Assembly (NCBI GenBank): GCA_025331435.1
Contig: JAIWNI010000122.1
Span: 1-64,000 of the forward strand
Direction: 5' to 3'
DNA from: Choanephora cucurbitarum
Taxonomy: Eukaryota > Mucoromycota > Mucoromycetes > Mucorales > Choanephoraceae
DNA: 64,000 nt
Of the stretch, positions 12,128 through 22,863 are shown one piece after another. The stretch's first letter is position 1, and every line of letters starts with the position of its first letter. Made by a program: the position numbers and the translations under genes. The notes under the pieces are model-generated. The model worked only from the letters and a program-made list of their open reading frames with translations, did not search any database and was not told where the DNA came from.

Positions 12128-13618
12128 ATGGTATCAGCAGAAGTAAAAGAAGTCAAGAACATTGTGTTTATTGGTGCATCGTCTGCAGGTAAGAAGAGCA
12201 TAAGATAGGGCAGAAAGAGACAGTTGCTGAACCCCCCTTTTTTTACTTTTACCAAAGCAATGGGCTGTGTATATGAATGGCGCCAAAACCCTATCGAAGG
12301 ATATAGAATGCTTCTGATCGATGCAAAGAGCCACTATAATCACGTTTTTGCTTTTCCTCGTGCCTGTGTTATTACTGGTTTCGAGGAGAAGCTGTTTATA
12401 CCTTACGACAACATATTTGAGGGGGATGACACAAAGGGCAAAGTTCTGAACGCTCGTGTGGTTGCTCTTCATAAAGACTACGTTGAACTCGATCGAGATG
12501 TGCCAGGATTTGGGAGAAAGATTGATTTTGCTTATCTTGTATATGCTGCTGGTACAAAGATCCCCGAACCTGGTCGCTTTAGTACTGATGACAAGGACGA
12601 AGCATTGGACAAACTGAAGCATTATCAAAAGCTTATTGCTGAAGCTGAAAACCCTATCATCATTGGTGCTGGCGCCGTAGGATTAGGTAAAAGGCCACTT
12701 CTGAAACTGAAGAAATAGATGCTAATGTACTTCTCATCTCGTTTTCAAAACATACAGAACTTGCCTCCGAAATCAAAGAACACTTCCCAGAAAAGAATGT
12801 TACTCTCTTGCATTCTCGAAACAGATACTTACCTAGATACAAAGTGAGCATGGATGTGATGACTTACAATATCCTGAAGAAACACGGTGTTAAGCAAGTC
12901 TTGGGTGATCGAGTTATTTTACCTGAGAATGGTTTCCCACTTGAAGTTAAGCCTATTGAGGTTCATACTAAAGGTGGCAAAATCATTCATGGTGATCTTG
13001 CCGTAAGTCTTATTTTCTCTTCAAGTTGCATACAAAAGAATATTTTGTTTCTTATATTTGCTTTGCTTTTTTTTTACATCAGATCATGTGTATCGGTATG
13101 AAGCCTAACAGTGGCTTGCTAGAAGTGCTGTCACCAAAATCAATTGAGAAAGATACCAAATTTGTTAATATCAAGCCTACAATGCAGATTGATGATGACC
13201 GTTTCCCTAATATTTTTGCTGCTGGCGATGTAGCAAACCATACTGATGTAAAAACTGGTCATTATGCATGGATGCAAGGTCTGGCTGCGCTTACCAATAT
13301 AAGAAAAATGATCGAGGGCGCTACGCAAGAAGAGCTTGAACCCTATAAAAGTAAAGATCTTGCTCTTATTAAACTGATTTTGGGAAAGGTAAACCGAGAT
13401 AAAAGAACGATGAGATAACATGAAACTAACACACCATCTGTATTTTATAGAAAGAGGCTGTTATGCAAACACATATGCTTGGTCCTGTAGTTGCTGTTGG
13501 ATCTTGGATTGCTGGTCGCTCTATTCCTCATGATGTGTACGCTACAACAATGTGGTCTATCTTAAATGCTTCACAAGAAGAAGGAGAAGCAACTTCAAAA
13601 GAGCAAGACGAGCAGTAA
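12128..13618 (+). CDS. FAD/NAD(P)H oxidoreductase, AIFM2/FSP1 (AMID)-like
   Basis: Pyridine-nucleotide flavoprotein of the AIF/AMID group, which in animals reduces ubiquinone at membranes. Five exons (12128-12188, 12258-12686, 12758-13002, 13083-13388, 13451-13618) stay in frame and give 402 residues. The N terminus holds the FAD Rossmann strand (NIVFIGASSA), less glycine-rich than the usual GxGxxG. YLVYAAGT marks the ATG motif. A complete NAD(P) site (IIIGAGAVGLELASE) follows, then NIFAAGDVA, the C-terminal FAD-contact GD motif. No signal peptide or mitochondrial leader is evident, and the N-myristoylation glycine of animal FSP1 is absent since Val follows Met. Family placement is firm; substrate is inference. 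The gene is convergent with the transporter gene to its right. Confidence 0.9.
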
Positions 13619-14460
13619 TTTTTTGTACTTGTATTTGAGTTTGTATTTATATTTTTATTTAAATTAAAAGCATGAAATTTGCACTTGTAATAAATCTTTA
13701 ATTGTTTTCCCAAAAAGAAAATATTGCAGAATTTATAGACACATTGACTCTTCATCTTCCCGTTTCTGTCGTGTTACAAGCGGCAAAGAAAATTAGAATT
13801 GGTCATACGATGTTTTTGATGAAGTTAGCTTCTGTAACTTAATGTTCACAAACACTTCCCTACAAAGTCAAGAGCCAAGACGTCTTTTGTCTGGATGTTG
13901 AACTTGTGCTCTAACCTATCTATTTCGAATCAGTTAGAGTGCAGGTTCTTCCATTACTGTTTGATTGCTGTTGTTGCGCTTGTATTGTTGTATGTCAATG
14001 ATGGCATCAACCTTTATGAGTACCCACGCTGGCAGCACTTTTGCCAGACGAGCAAGGGTGCATTACTGGCTAGCAATTATTTCTTCTTTTACCGCTATAC
14101 AAACAGGTTTAATAACAGAGTTTGCAATTTCTAAGTTAACAAAGAGATCAATATATAAATGGTGCTTCACATGCTCCAACAGCAACAGTTTTGTGTCCTT
14201 GAAAAGGTAGTCTAGAAGTTTGGCAAAATAGCAGTAACAGATCAGCTCGCTACCATATGAATTGCATGATCAGATTACTTTTCTTAGATGCATGGCGTCT
14301 TACCTATGATATGAACAAGGGGTGCTTCTTCATTGTATGAGAGAGTTTTTATAGTTTATTGATAAAAATTAACATAATAGAGTAAATTTGAGTGGTGCGA
14401 ATAGTTAGAATAATGCAATAAAAGTAGGTGTTTTGTTTTAGTTTAGAAATTAAATAGTAT
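13619..14460. other. Intergenic between convergent genes
   Basis: 842 bp between two stop codons. Holds the 3' UTRs of the oxidoreductase and the transporter. Short overlapping plus-strand frames at 13895-14210 have no recognisable motif and were not called. Confidence 0.6.
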
Positions 14461-16497
14461 TTAAGCTTTGGTATAACTTTCTTCGTCACGGTGCTTTTCG
14501 TCTGCAAACTGCTCATGGTTATCGTCAGCAGCAGTATGCTGATCTTCCTCTGTCAATCCAAGAGGTTTCATTCTGAAGAAAAAGCCTAATGAAATAAGAA
14601 CAAGGCAGACAGAAACAATGGACAAAATTCGTTGAACTTCACCATAGGCGAGAGCAGCGCCATCATGTTGGTCAGTAGGGAGTGAGTTAATATAATTGAT
14701 GTCGCCTAGAATCAAAGAAGGGTCGTATTCACCAGGAACATGTGTGGCAATTTGACCAGGCAACATGCCATTCCATATAGCACCAGCAATAGCAGAACCA
14801 ACACTGCTAGCAACGGTGCCACCAATCTGGAACAAAGCAGTAACAATAGCAAGATCTATGTAGAAAAAGAATATGAGATTTTGCACAAGGGGCTTTAATG
14901 GGTCAATGATGAGTTTAGGATTTACCTGAATGAGGAACTGAGCTTTGCACGGCAACCATGATAGGAACATAGATCATACCAGAACCGAAACCGGCAATGA
15001 TTTGGGTAAAGACCAAAAAGACCATAGAGGAGGTAGGAAATCTTGCAGGGATCATTAATGCTGTACCAAGCAAATAGAACAAGATACCAGCAAGCACAAT
15101 TGGTCTATATACTTTGAAGCGCTTCATCAAATAGCCGGAACCAATTTGAGAGATTAAAAACATAGCATGATAACTACGATCAATGAAAGTCGATTCGGTA
15201 ATAGTAGAATAGCGAGAAACTTGTAAGTAGGTTATGAAATAAGTCCAGTTTGTAGCACGAATAGTTGAGATGGCAGCACAACTGAGAACACCAGCAATAG
15301 GAGTCGGAGACTCCCAGTTGCCAATAGGAATGACAGGGTTCTTGGCCCACTTCCATTCGTAGGCAACAAACACAATACCACAAACAAAGCCGCCGACAAG
15401 GTTACCAATTGTTGTTGGTGAATCCCAGCCGCCCCATCGGGAAGTAGCAAGGACGAAAGGAAGCAATATCATACAGAGAGCGCCGATGAAAAGAATACTA
15501 CCAATAGCATCAATTTCGTTACATATAAAGCTTAGCTTGCCCATGAAGGATAAACCATTATATTTGGAATGGTCCTTGCGAGGCAATTGGCCGGATTTTT
15601 TAACCGTGTACTCTAAACGGAATAGACCCCACAAAAGAGGAATAGCAGTGACACCTACGCACAAAGATGTCATGGCATAAGTCCATCTCCATGAACTGTG
15701 AGTTACGATTGCTTCACTAACGACAGGAGCAACCCAAATATTGATCATAGCAGGGAAATCGTAAAAAGCTTGAAATAAGCCTCGATTGACAGAGGAGGTT
15801 ATATCTAAATGCAAATCATTAGTTTTCATGACTCTTTTTGTAGGTCAATAGCCAACATTTTGAACATACCAGCAATGAGAACGTGGCCTAAGACAGAAAC
15901 TCCAGAGATACCTATACCGTAGATGACTTGACCACCCTATTTAGTTGAAAGAAAAAAAAGGAGAGGAAGGATTATGTTAGCATTATTTACTATCAGATTG
16001 CTACGATAATTAACACTTACCACAAGTGTGTCCATATTGGGTGCGACAGCTTGAATGATACCAGATATGACATAAAAGAATATAGCAATAGCAAATGCTT
16101 CTGTTCTACCAATCATATCAGAGAGTTTGGCATACATAGGTAATAGAACAGTCTCAATGATATAAAGTACAACACTAATAATAGCGGCGATATTGAGAGA
16201 GTTGAAAGCACTAGAAATAGCAACGGAAGCACCGTAAACAACGTTTCCTTCCCAGTTCTTAGCCCATGCAACCAAGATAATACTATTCTTTTAACGTTAG
16301 TTGATTGTTTACATTTGATTTATAGAAATCTATAAGCCAACGTACCCAGTGACTACCATAATTTTATCCCACTTCTTGCCAAGTTTCTTCATTAAGACAA
16401 CCTTTTGAATACCTCGAAATTCTTGGTCAAGATTGACAGGCTCATTTGCAGCAACAGTGCCAGAATCCTTGGGATCTTTAAAGTTAAAAACTCCCAT
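14461..16497 (-). CDS. MFS siderophore-iron transporter (SIT/ARN family)
   Basis: Plasma-membrane importer of ferric siderophores. Five exons (16346-16497, 16021-16282, 15870-15936, 14926-15804, 14461-14855) give 584 residues in an unbroken frame, the usual size for 14-TM SIT transporters. Family signatures are visible: an N-terminal cytosolic stretch, then helices including YAKLSDMIGRTEAF (the MFS motif A loop), GIGISGVSVLGHVLIA, DITSSVNRG, and near the end ATALFQIGGTVASSVGSAIAG-type Gly/Ala helices followed by an acidic His-rich tail. Mucorales secrete and use rhizoferrin and can take up other siderophores; the actual substrate cannot be read from sequence. Two GATA-type iron-response sites lie upstream, which supports the assignment. 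Confidence 0.92.
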
Positions 16498-16610
16498 AAT
16501 ATTATTTTTTGTATATGTTTAAAACAAAGACAAAAAAAGCTAAAAAGAAACTAAAAAAGTGCCCTTATATACTCAAAGTTCAAGGTTGTACATTCTGAAT
16601 ATGATTGATG

Positions 16611-16619
16611 ATCTGATAT
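16611..16619 (+). promoter_or_regulatory. Near-match to iron-repressor GATA site
   Basis: ATCTGATAT, one base from the ATCWGATAA consensus of fungal iron-regulatory GATA factors (SreA/Sre1). It lies about 115 bp upstream of the transporter start codon, with GATA repeated a few bases on. Confidence 0.45.
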
Positions 16620-16684
16620 AGGATAGACGCAAAAAAGCTTGCTCTGGAAATTCTGGATAAGTGATGGTGTTACCAACAAAAGAA

Positions 16685-16693
16685 TTATCAGAT
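16685..16693 (-). promoter_or_regulatory. Exact SreA/Sre1-type GATA site (ATCTGATAA)
   Basis: TTATCAGAT on the plus strand is ATCTGATAA in the direction of the transporter gene, an exact match to the ATCWGATAA element bound by iron-sensing GATA repressors in Aspergillus and Histoplasma. It lies about 190 bp upstream of the start codon, a sensible place for repression under iron-replete conditions. Confidence 0.6.
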
Positions 16694-19155
16694 CCAAAAT
16701 CATTTTAGGAGGAGAATAAATCGTTCCCCGAGAAATAACCGTCAGACATATGAGTCCTTGAGTAGTCTAAATTGATTTGTGTTGACAGAGAAGAATTACA
16801 TGCATTTTTTGAATCATACGAACACTAGAGTATTAAAGAGCAAAAAAGAAAGCCGACCAGGAAGGTCAAAGTCCTCATAGTAAGCAGCTAGTGATCCGAG
16901 GATAATTGAAATTGTTTGTAAGACATGCTTCACAATTTAGAATAACGAACTCCTATCGTATAGTAATGTGATTGCCGTTAAAAACAAAGGAACATGCCAT
17001 TTTTTAGGCAAGGCAATGCTAAAATTAAGGATATTGCAGAGAACAATAAAAGAGCATGCCAAACACAAGTAATAGTCGTTGGAAATTGGAAATCAATAAG
17101 ACGCATTGACATTGAATACAAGTGGCTGATAGTTGTTTACTTTTTGTAAATACCATTACTAAGAGGAACGCATTCTAAAAAAATCAAAAGCTTACACCAT
17201 TTTTGGAAATAGATTGCACTGGAAAAAAAGTGGTTGTTCTTCAAAAAATTAAGATTATGCACTTTTCTTAAGTAGATTGCACATACTCAAAACCGCTAGA
17301 AAAGCATAAAAAATGAGCTTTATGTTAGTCCAAGAAGACGGAAAAGGCAAAAAACTCAATGAATAAGGAAACAAGCCATTTGAATTGAACGCCGGTAACG
17401 GTAATTTCCGTTTGATGGTATTACTAACTTCGATGCCCATATGAGTCTGAAGCTACCTGAAAGATCAGAGGATATGAATATTCTCGAAGCTGAAATTTTC
17501 GCTGGCCAAGTTTCTATTTGACGCTTGTAAAATAGATATACAGACAAGGAGAAGGAACACTTTTTTCAATCAGTTTACAATAAAGGCTATAAGGTCTCAA
17601 AAACAATGAAAGAGTTTGATATACCTAGACTTGTCGCTTACTACTGATTTATATTTTCTTCAAACAATGAACGAGTTGCAGAGATATTTGCTTTGTCTCT
17701 GAAGACGCACCATAATTATTCCTTACGACTCTTTTTACACCCTGCATCCAATACATGTAACAGCCTTTGAAGAAGCTTGATGTTCCATTTATTAGCCCAG
17801 GCGAGCCACTACCATTCTCATTATTCTTGAAGTAGGGTTAAATGCGTGAATGTGAATCAAGTGTTATGCTGAAAAGAAGCCCGTAATCATATCTAAAAAC
17901 TGATTTTCTATAGCCTCATTTGCTGGAGCATCTGAATGAAGTATTGTGCAAAATTGCTTACATTCAAACCGCCAAATACTACCTGAAAAAAAATACACCC
18001 CTTCCTATCTCAAGTACATGTATAGTGAACAAACAAAGATAATTCTTGTTTTCCAAAAAAGGGATCATGAAACTTTGCATAGAGGCTATTTGACACGCGT
18101 GATGTGAACTTGACACCCTTCTGTATCTTGCTAAACTCTCATACAGGTCAAGAACAGTCCTGGCGATATTGAACTGGAACGTGATTATAACTTTGTTAAG
18201 AAGAACAGAATTAACAGCTTTTACTGCTGCAACGGTCTTACTAAAATATGAATAGATACTAATAGTTATCGTATTGGAAGTAGTTTATGTGGTAATTTAT
18301 GTGGTAGTTTTTACTCTTTTCCGATAAACCGGTACTTATCTTATTCTGAGAAGTGCTTTCATAGATATGATTTATAAGTGTAATTTACACAACCTTCAAA
18401 GGAGGAAGGATTATTCTTGAAAACATAATCGTGACATAAGATGAATTTTCTTTTGACGCGAAACGACTTGTGTTTGACTGTGTTATTGTAATGACATCCT
18501 TGAATTTTGATTGATGTCATATTGCTTTTTGATATGTAAAGACATTCATATTTGCAGCAAACTGCACTGATATATGACTTGAAGCAAGTAGTACCTTCTT
18601 TCTCGTTTTTGAGTAGCCTTTCCTAAAACACAATCAATACCAAAATTATATTTAACAAGATCAATTAATCCTGTTTGGAGTAGCTAGCTGTTTTCTTGAA
18701 AATGTTGAGTAGCACCTCGTGAGTTGATTGAGGTGAAAGAGCCGTGGATAATAAATGAAGAGTGTACTATGTATACTGTACCTTTGTGACCTTTACTTTT
18801 AATTTTAAACTTCCTGTGTACTCAAATTGATGCAATTCTTCAATTAAGCTGTTGTTTCATGCCAGGCAAAGATCTCCTCTTTTGTTGGCCACATAACTCA
18901 ACATATTTGTCCATTTCAAACAATACTTGCACCTTCCTTGTATCAATTTCCAATTGATTTTTTAGTGACAGAAAAATTTACATTTCTAGGTACAATAAAC
19001 ATAAATTTTATAGCAACATTACTATTTCAAGAAGGCAGTCAAATGATTATACGGCTATATACACAACTTATTCATAGAAAAGTAGATACGAGATTGCTGT
19101 AAAAGAATGAATAGTAGAATTAATATAAAGAGTTAGGGAAAGCAAATACATATTC
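16694..19155. other. 2.5-kb gene-poor region
   Basis: AT-rich, all frames heavily stopped. No transposon termini, tRNA or conserved coding block was found. A short imperfect direct repeat (TTATGTGGTA) occurs near 18285-18307. The left end carries the transporter promoter. Confidence 0.6.
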
Positions 19156-20613
19156 TTATAAGGAGCTAGTCAATTTTGGCTTGTTTTCGCGAAACCCTTT
19201 CAACCACCTCTTGAGTTCATCTTGCGATTCAGATCCTTTTACGCTGTTGAGACAGTTAATCGTAATTTGCAGGTTTTCAACACGAAAAGACCCTCCCATA
19301 GAAACAGGTATCTTATGATCGAAATCAAGTCTGAAAGGTGAACGGAAATTAGCAGAGCTCCAATGACCTTTGATGCCGCTAATTGCACAAATGTCTCTAG
19401 ACTGTGTCATTAATTCAACTAGTTCTTCATGACTAGGAATATCAATTTCTTGACAACCATACTTCTTAAGCTTCTTCAAGCGATTGCACATGGTTCGGTG
19501 CGAACGGGATGCTAATTCCTTATAATTTAGAGTGACACGCTCCTTAGTATTATCTGGCTCTTTGTCTGCCTTTATCGGCTTTTGTTTTAACAGATGTGGT
19601 AACGGAGTATTAGATTCTTTTGGCTTTGGCTTCTGCTTAGGCTTCTGCTTTGTCTTTTGCTGTTGCTGAGCCTCAGTCTTGGTATCTTGATTCTTCTTTT
19701 ACTCTTCTTTTTTGTTTTCTTCTGCTGACATGCTTGTTGTTGAACCAGTTGTTGAGCAGTTTCCTTTTTAATAACTGGAGGTTGTTTTTTGAGTTGCTTT
19801 TGGTTGTCAACGGACTGGGTAAAATCTATCTGAAACGTCTGATGCTTGATATGCTCTGGCTGTTCAAAATCTGCTTGATTTGAACGCGGCTGCTCTATTC
19901 TTTTGTATTGATACGGCGTTTCTTGCATTGGTATGAACTGCTTCTTGTGACTAAAGTGGTTTCGAATCCAGCAAATCAGATTCAGTGGGAAACATGATGA
20001 GAAACAAGAAGTAGGCAGCTGATCTTCAATGTCGCTGTCCATATCTTGAGTTTGCATATGTTGTCCAATATCCGGTACTCGGATAGTAGATGTCATTGAA
20101 GGTACGGGCGTAGATTGATCTGAGGTATTCTTAATGTCTTCTTCAAACACTTCTTTCTTCTTTTTTTTTGCTCGCCTGCGTCTTCTGTTTGGTCTGCGCA
20201 ATATTGATAACTCTTTGATTATCTGGCTTCTAACGTTATGATTGTCTTTGTATGGGCCTAGTAATCTGTGCAAGAGAAATAGATGTATTGAAAATAATAC
20301 AGAAAGGCAAAGACCAATATATAAAACGAAAAGACATAACAATAATATTTAGCTTGAGAGCAGAGAAAGTATATCAAGACACATAAAGAAGACTAATTCA
20401 CCTTGCACAACCGGTACACCAAACTCCATTCTTAGCAGGTGAAGATAATGGATATTTTTTTGTCAATTGCTGGTGGCAAACCAAGCAGCAATCTGCATTA
20501 CATGGAGATGGCCCTTCTGTTTCTAAAAGCTTTTTTTGCTTATTGTGATTGTCATTGATTGATTGATACTGGTCTGTTTGTTGAATTAGCCGTGATGATT
20601 CTGTAGGCACCAT
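19156..20613 (-). pseudogene. Cys-rich module + HNH nuclease-like protein, copy A (frame-broken)
   Basis: Exon 20402-20613 encodes a short leader and a Cys-rich module (PC-x3-CC-x2-C ... NG-x2-C-x-GC-A) that may bind zinc. The second exon (from 20265) starts LLGPYKDNHN, then an Arg/Lys and Gln/Lys-rich low-complexity insert. The HNH domain is at the 3' end: CAISGIKGHW, LDFDHKIPVSMGGSF, NLQ and CLNSVKG, with H, N and N at the catalytic and metal positions. The frame breaks between about 19684 and 19701: the upstream frame runs on to a stop at 19587 while the HNH lies one frame away. No intron with proper ends restores it. Either a one-base indel has inactivated the gene or the assembly has an error. 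Exon 1 ends at the same position and phase as in copy B. Confidence 0.7.
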
Positions 20614-20949
20614 CTATAGAGAGCGCTAGAAGATATCGCTTCTTCAATTCAAATGCAAAGAAAGGTATGATAACGTCAAAGATGTTTCAACAAAGAACCA
20701 ATAATTGATGAACTTTGGCAGAAAAGAATGTAAAGGAATGGATGTGTATTATACTTGAAAAAAGAAAAATAAAAAGAAAAGCTGATTTATTGTCTCAATT
20801 TATACCTGACTAAATTATGCATACACACATAAAAGAAAATTGTACAGAAAAACCAAATAAGCTCTTATCACCCAAAAAAAGAAAAAAAAACTAATCAAGT
20901 GATTAAACTTGAGGTCAAAGGGAATTTTAAGTGTTTTATAGACCCAAAT

Positions 20950-21888
20950 TTATTTTCTCTTTACCAGTGTCTTGATGGGTGAAGTAGTAGTCTCTCTAAA
21001 GGCTTTTAGCCATCTCCTTAATTCGTCATCGCTATGATTCCCCTTGACCTGATTTAAGCAGCGAATCAGTACCTGCAAATTTTGTTTGCCAAAGGAGCCG
21101 CCCATTGAGATAGGGACCATGTGATCAAATTCCAATAAAAAGGGAGGAGGTATTAAATGATCGCTCAAGCTCCAATGGCCTAAAATGCCACTGATAGCAC
21201 ATCTACCTCTAGACAACCTGGCTAGCTCAATTATCTCCTCAGGACTAGGTGTGCTATCCCAGACTTCTAAGCCTCTGTTTGTTTGAATTAAGCGTCGCTT
21301 CCTTGTTTTCATTGTTTTCACTATTGAAGAGGGGCGCCGATCTTTCATAAATTCCGGTTCACCTACAGATATTTGATACTGTAGGGGCTTCTATTTCAAA
21401 ACAATATTACGTTTCAATACTTGAGCGGTCTGTTGGTTTTTTTTATCTTGAAACATTTTCTGCCAAACTAACCTCTCTTAATCTGCTGATAATCATACAT
21501 TGCATCTCAGGTTCATTCTTATAAGGATTCAGCAAGCTATTTTAATATCGCTTTTACTGTTATCATACTTGAAGCTTCATGCTTTCCCTTTCTTATGCAA
21601 GACTTACTAGGCGCAACCGTTACATGTATATCCATTATTTGATACCTCAGAAAGTGGAGATCCGTGTAAAAAAGGTTGATTACATATTGTGCAACATTTA
21701 CTATTGGTACAAGGATAATGAACCAATAAGGCAAATGTTTGCTCACTTGTGCTTCTCGATGAAGCGAAACGCACTAGTAATTGGGGTTCTGGGAGACGAG
21801 TATACTTATAACCGAATCTGAAGAGAAGAGGATTGGCTATAAAGCGTCTTTGTAGAATATTTGAACGAACAAAGTGAAGGGTGCTCAT
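20950..21888 (-). CDS. Cys-rich module + HNH nuclease-like protein, copy B (intact)
   Basis: Three exons (21608-21888, 21473-21536, 20950-21390) join in frame to 261 residues. Residues 1-50 are rich in Arg, Ser, Leu and Phe without acidic residues until a Glu near position 34 (FVRSNILQRRFIAN), resembling a mitochondrial targeting sequence. Residues 65-95 form the Cys-rich module (PC-x3-CC-x2-C ... NGYTCNGCA). The short exon 2 (LLNPYKNEPEMQC) matches the start of exon 2 in copy A. The C-terminal domain is HNH-like: CAISGILGHW, LEFDHMVPISMGGSF, NLQ, RCLNQVKG, then a conserved DELRRWLKAFRE helix. The second-to-last metal-fold position is N rather than H. Function is unknown: a DNA or RNA nuclease, possibly organellar, is inference. 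First intron position and phase are shared with copy A, proving duplication. Confidence 0.8.
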
Positions 21889-22863
21889 TATCTGATATTA
21901 GATAGAAGGAGAGAAAAGGACGAAAATATCCTACAAATGAAAGTATTTAAAAAAAGGTCATACAGTATGATAGAAGAGCATGTTATCAAAGATATACTAA
22001 GGAGCATGCATCAAATGATGTAAAACTATTCAATTCATCCAACCTATTGTTAATATTATATTGCATGGAGGTCAGAATTTAAAGCTTTGATGACTTCTCA
22101 TGTGTGAGCTCACCACCACATGCATAAAATTGACATATGTTATGTTCTACGCATGACCTGCATAGTATTAACAAGCATTTAAGACACTGTAACTATTTTT
22201 CTAACACAGTTTATGGCTTCATTGAGGAAATAACCCTATTGCAATCTTAGATCAAAAAGAGGGAGGTTTGCTAAAAGAATGCTTATATCAGGAATCTTGT
22301 ATCACTTCAATCATTGATTGTTCTATTTTGTAGAAGATCTCTTAGCTCAATAGAGACCATTGCCTCTTACTTCAATAGCTTTTATCGTCAAGCACTCTTA
22401 AATAAAGTGCATAACGTTCTGTCTTTTTGACACTTGTGCCTGAACCGTACACTAAATTGTTGTGGAAGCAATGAGCAACTACTTTGGTCACAAAAGTCTT
22501 CTCTTCTAACAAAGATCTTTTTAAAGTAAGATAAAGGTTCATGCAATGAGATAAATAAAACGTGAGACATCATTACAGTCTCTTGACTATCTGATATTTG
22601 TTGTTTTTATCAACTAAGTACTTTGCTAGATGCGTCGTCAAAGTTTTATCTTGTTTCATTTTCTCTTCGTCAGTTATGGCTGTTCTGTAATAAATAAAAA
22701 TAAAATAGTCAAATCATAGCAGTTAGATAACAAATGTAATCTGCTAAGAAGAAAAAAAAAACGCGTAAGAAATAAAAATAAAACGCCAAAAAAGCTAAAC
22801 GCGCAAGAAAAAAAACAAAAAGCCGCTTCTTGCCTTGTCCCTCTTATTATTTCAATTTCTCCA
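21889..22863. other. Divergent intergenic region (HNH copy B / CHL1)
   Basis: About 1 kb between divergent start codons. No gene seen. The CHL1-proximal 170 bp is A-rich with ACGCGT at 22761-22766 and ACGCGC at 22799-22804. Confidence 0.6.
22761..22766. promoter_or_regulatory. Candidate MCB element (ACGCGT) upstream of CHL1
   Basis: Palindromic ACGCGT about 100 bp before the CHL1 start, with a second ACGCG core at 22799. ACGCGT is the MluI cell-cycle box bound by MBF in yeasts and drives G1/S genes such as replication and cohesion factors. The hexamer also occurs by chance elsewhere in the window. Confidence 0.35.

Noticed and set aside
12134..12628. 164-residue minus-strand frame
   Set aside because: Shadow of the oxidoreductase gene on the other strand, which has clear FAD and NAD motifs.
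13895..14210. Overlapping plus-strand frames between convergent genes
   Set aside because: Two frames of similar length without motif or splice extension; read as 3' spacer.
19699..19713. Programmed -1 frameshift at A_AAA_AAG in HNH copy A
   Set aside because: The heptamer has the right phase, but the -1 frame hits a stop (19699-19701) within three codons, before the HNH frame is reached. It cannot explain the fusion.
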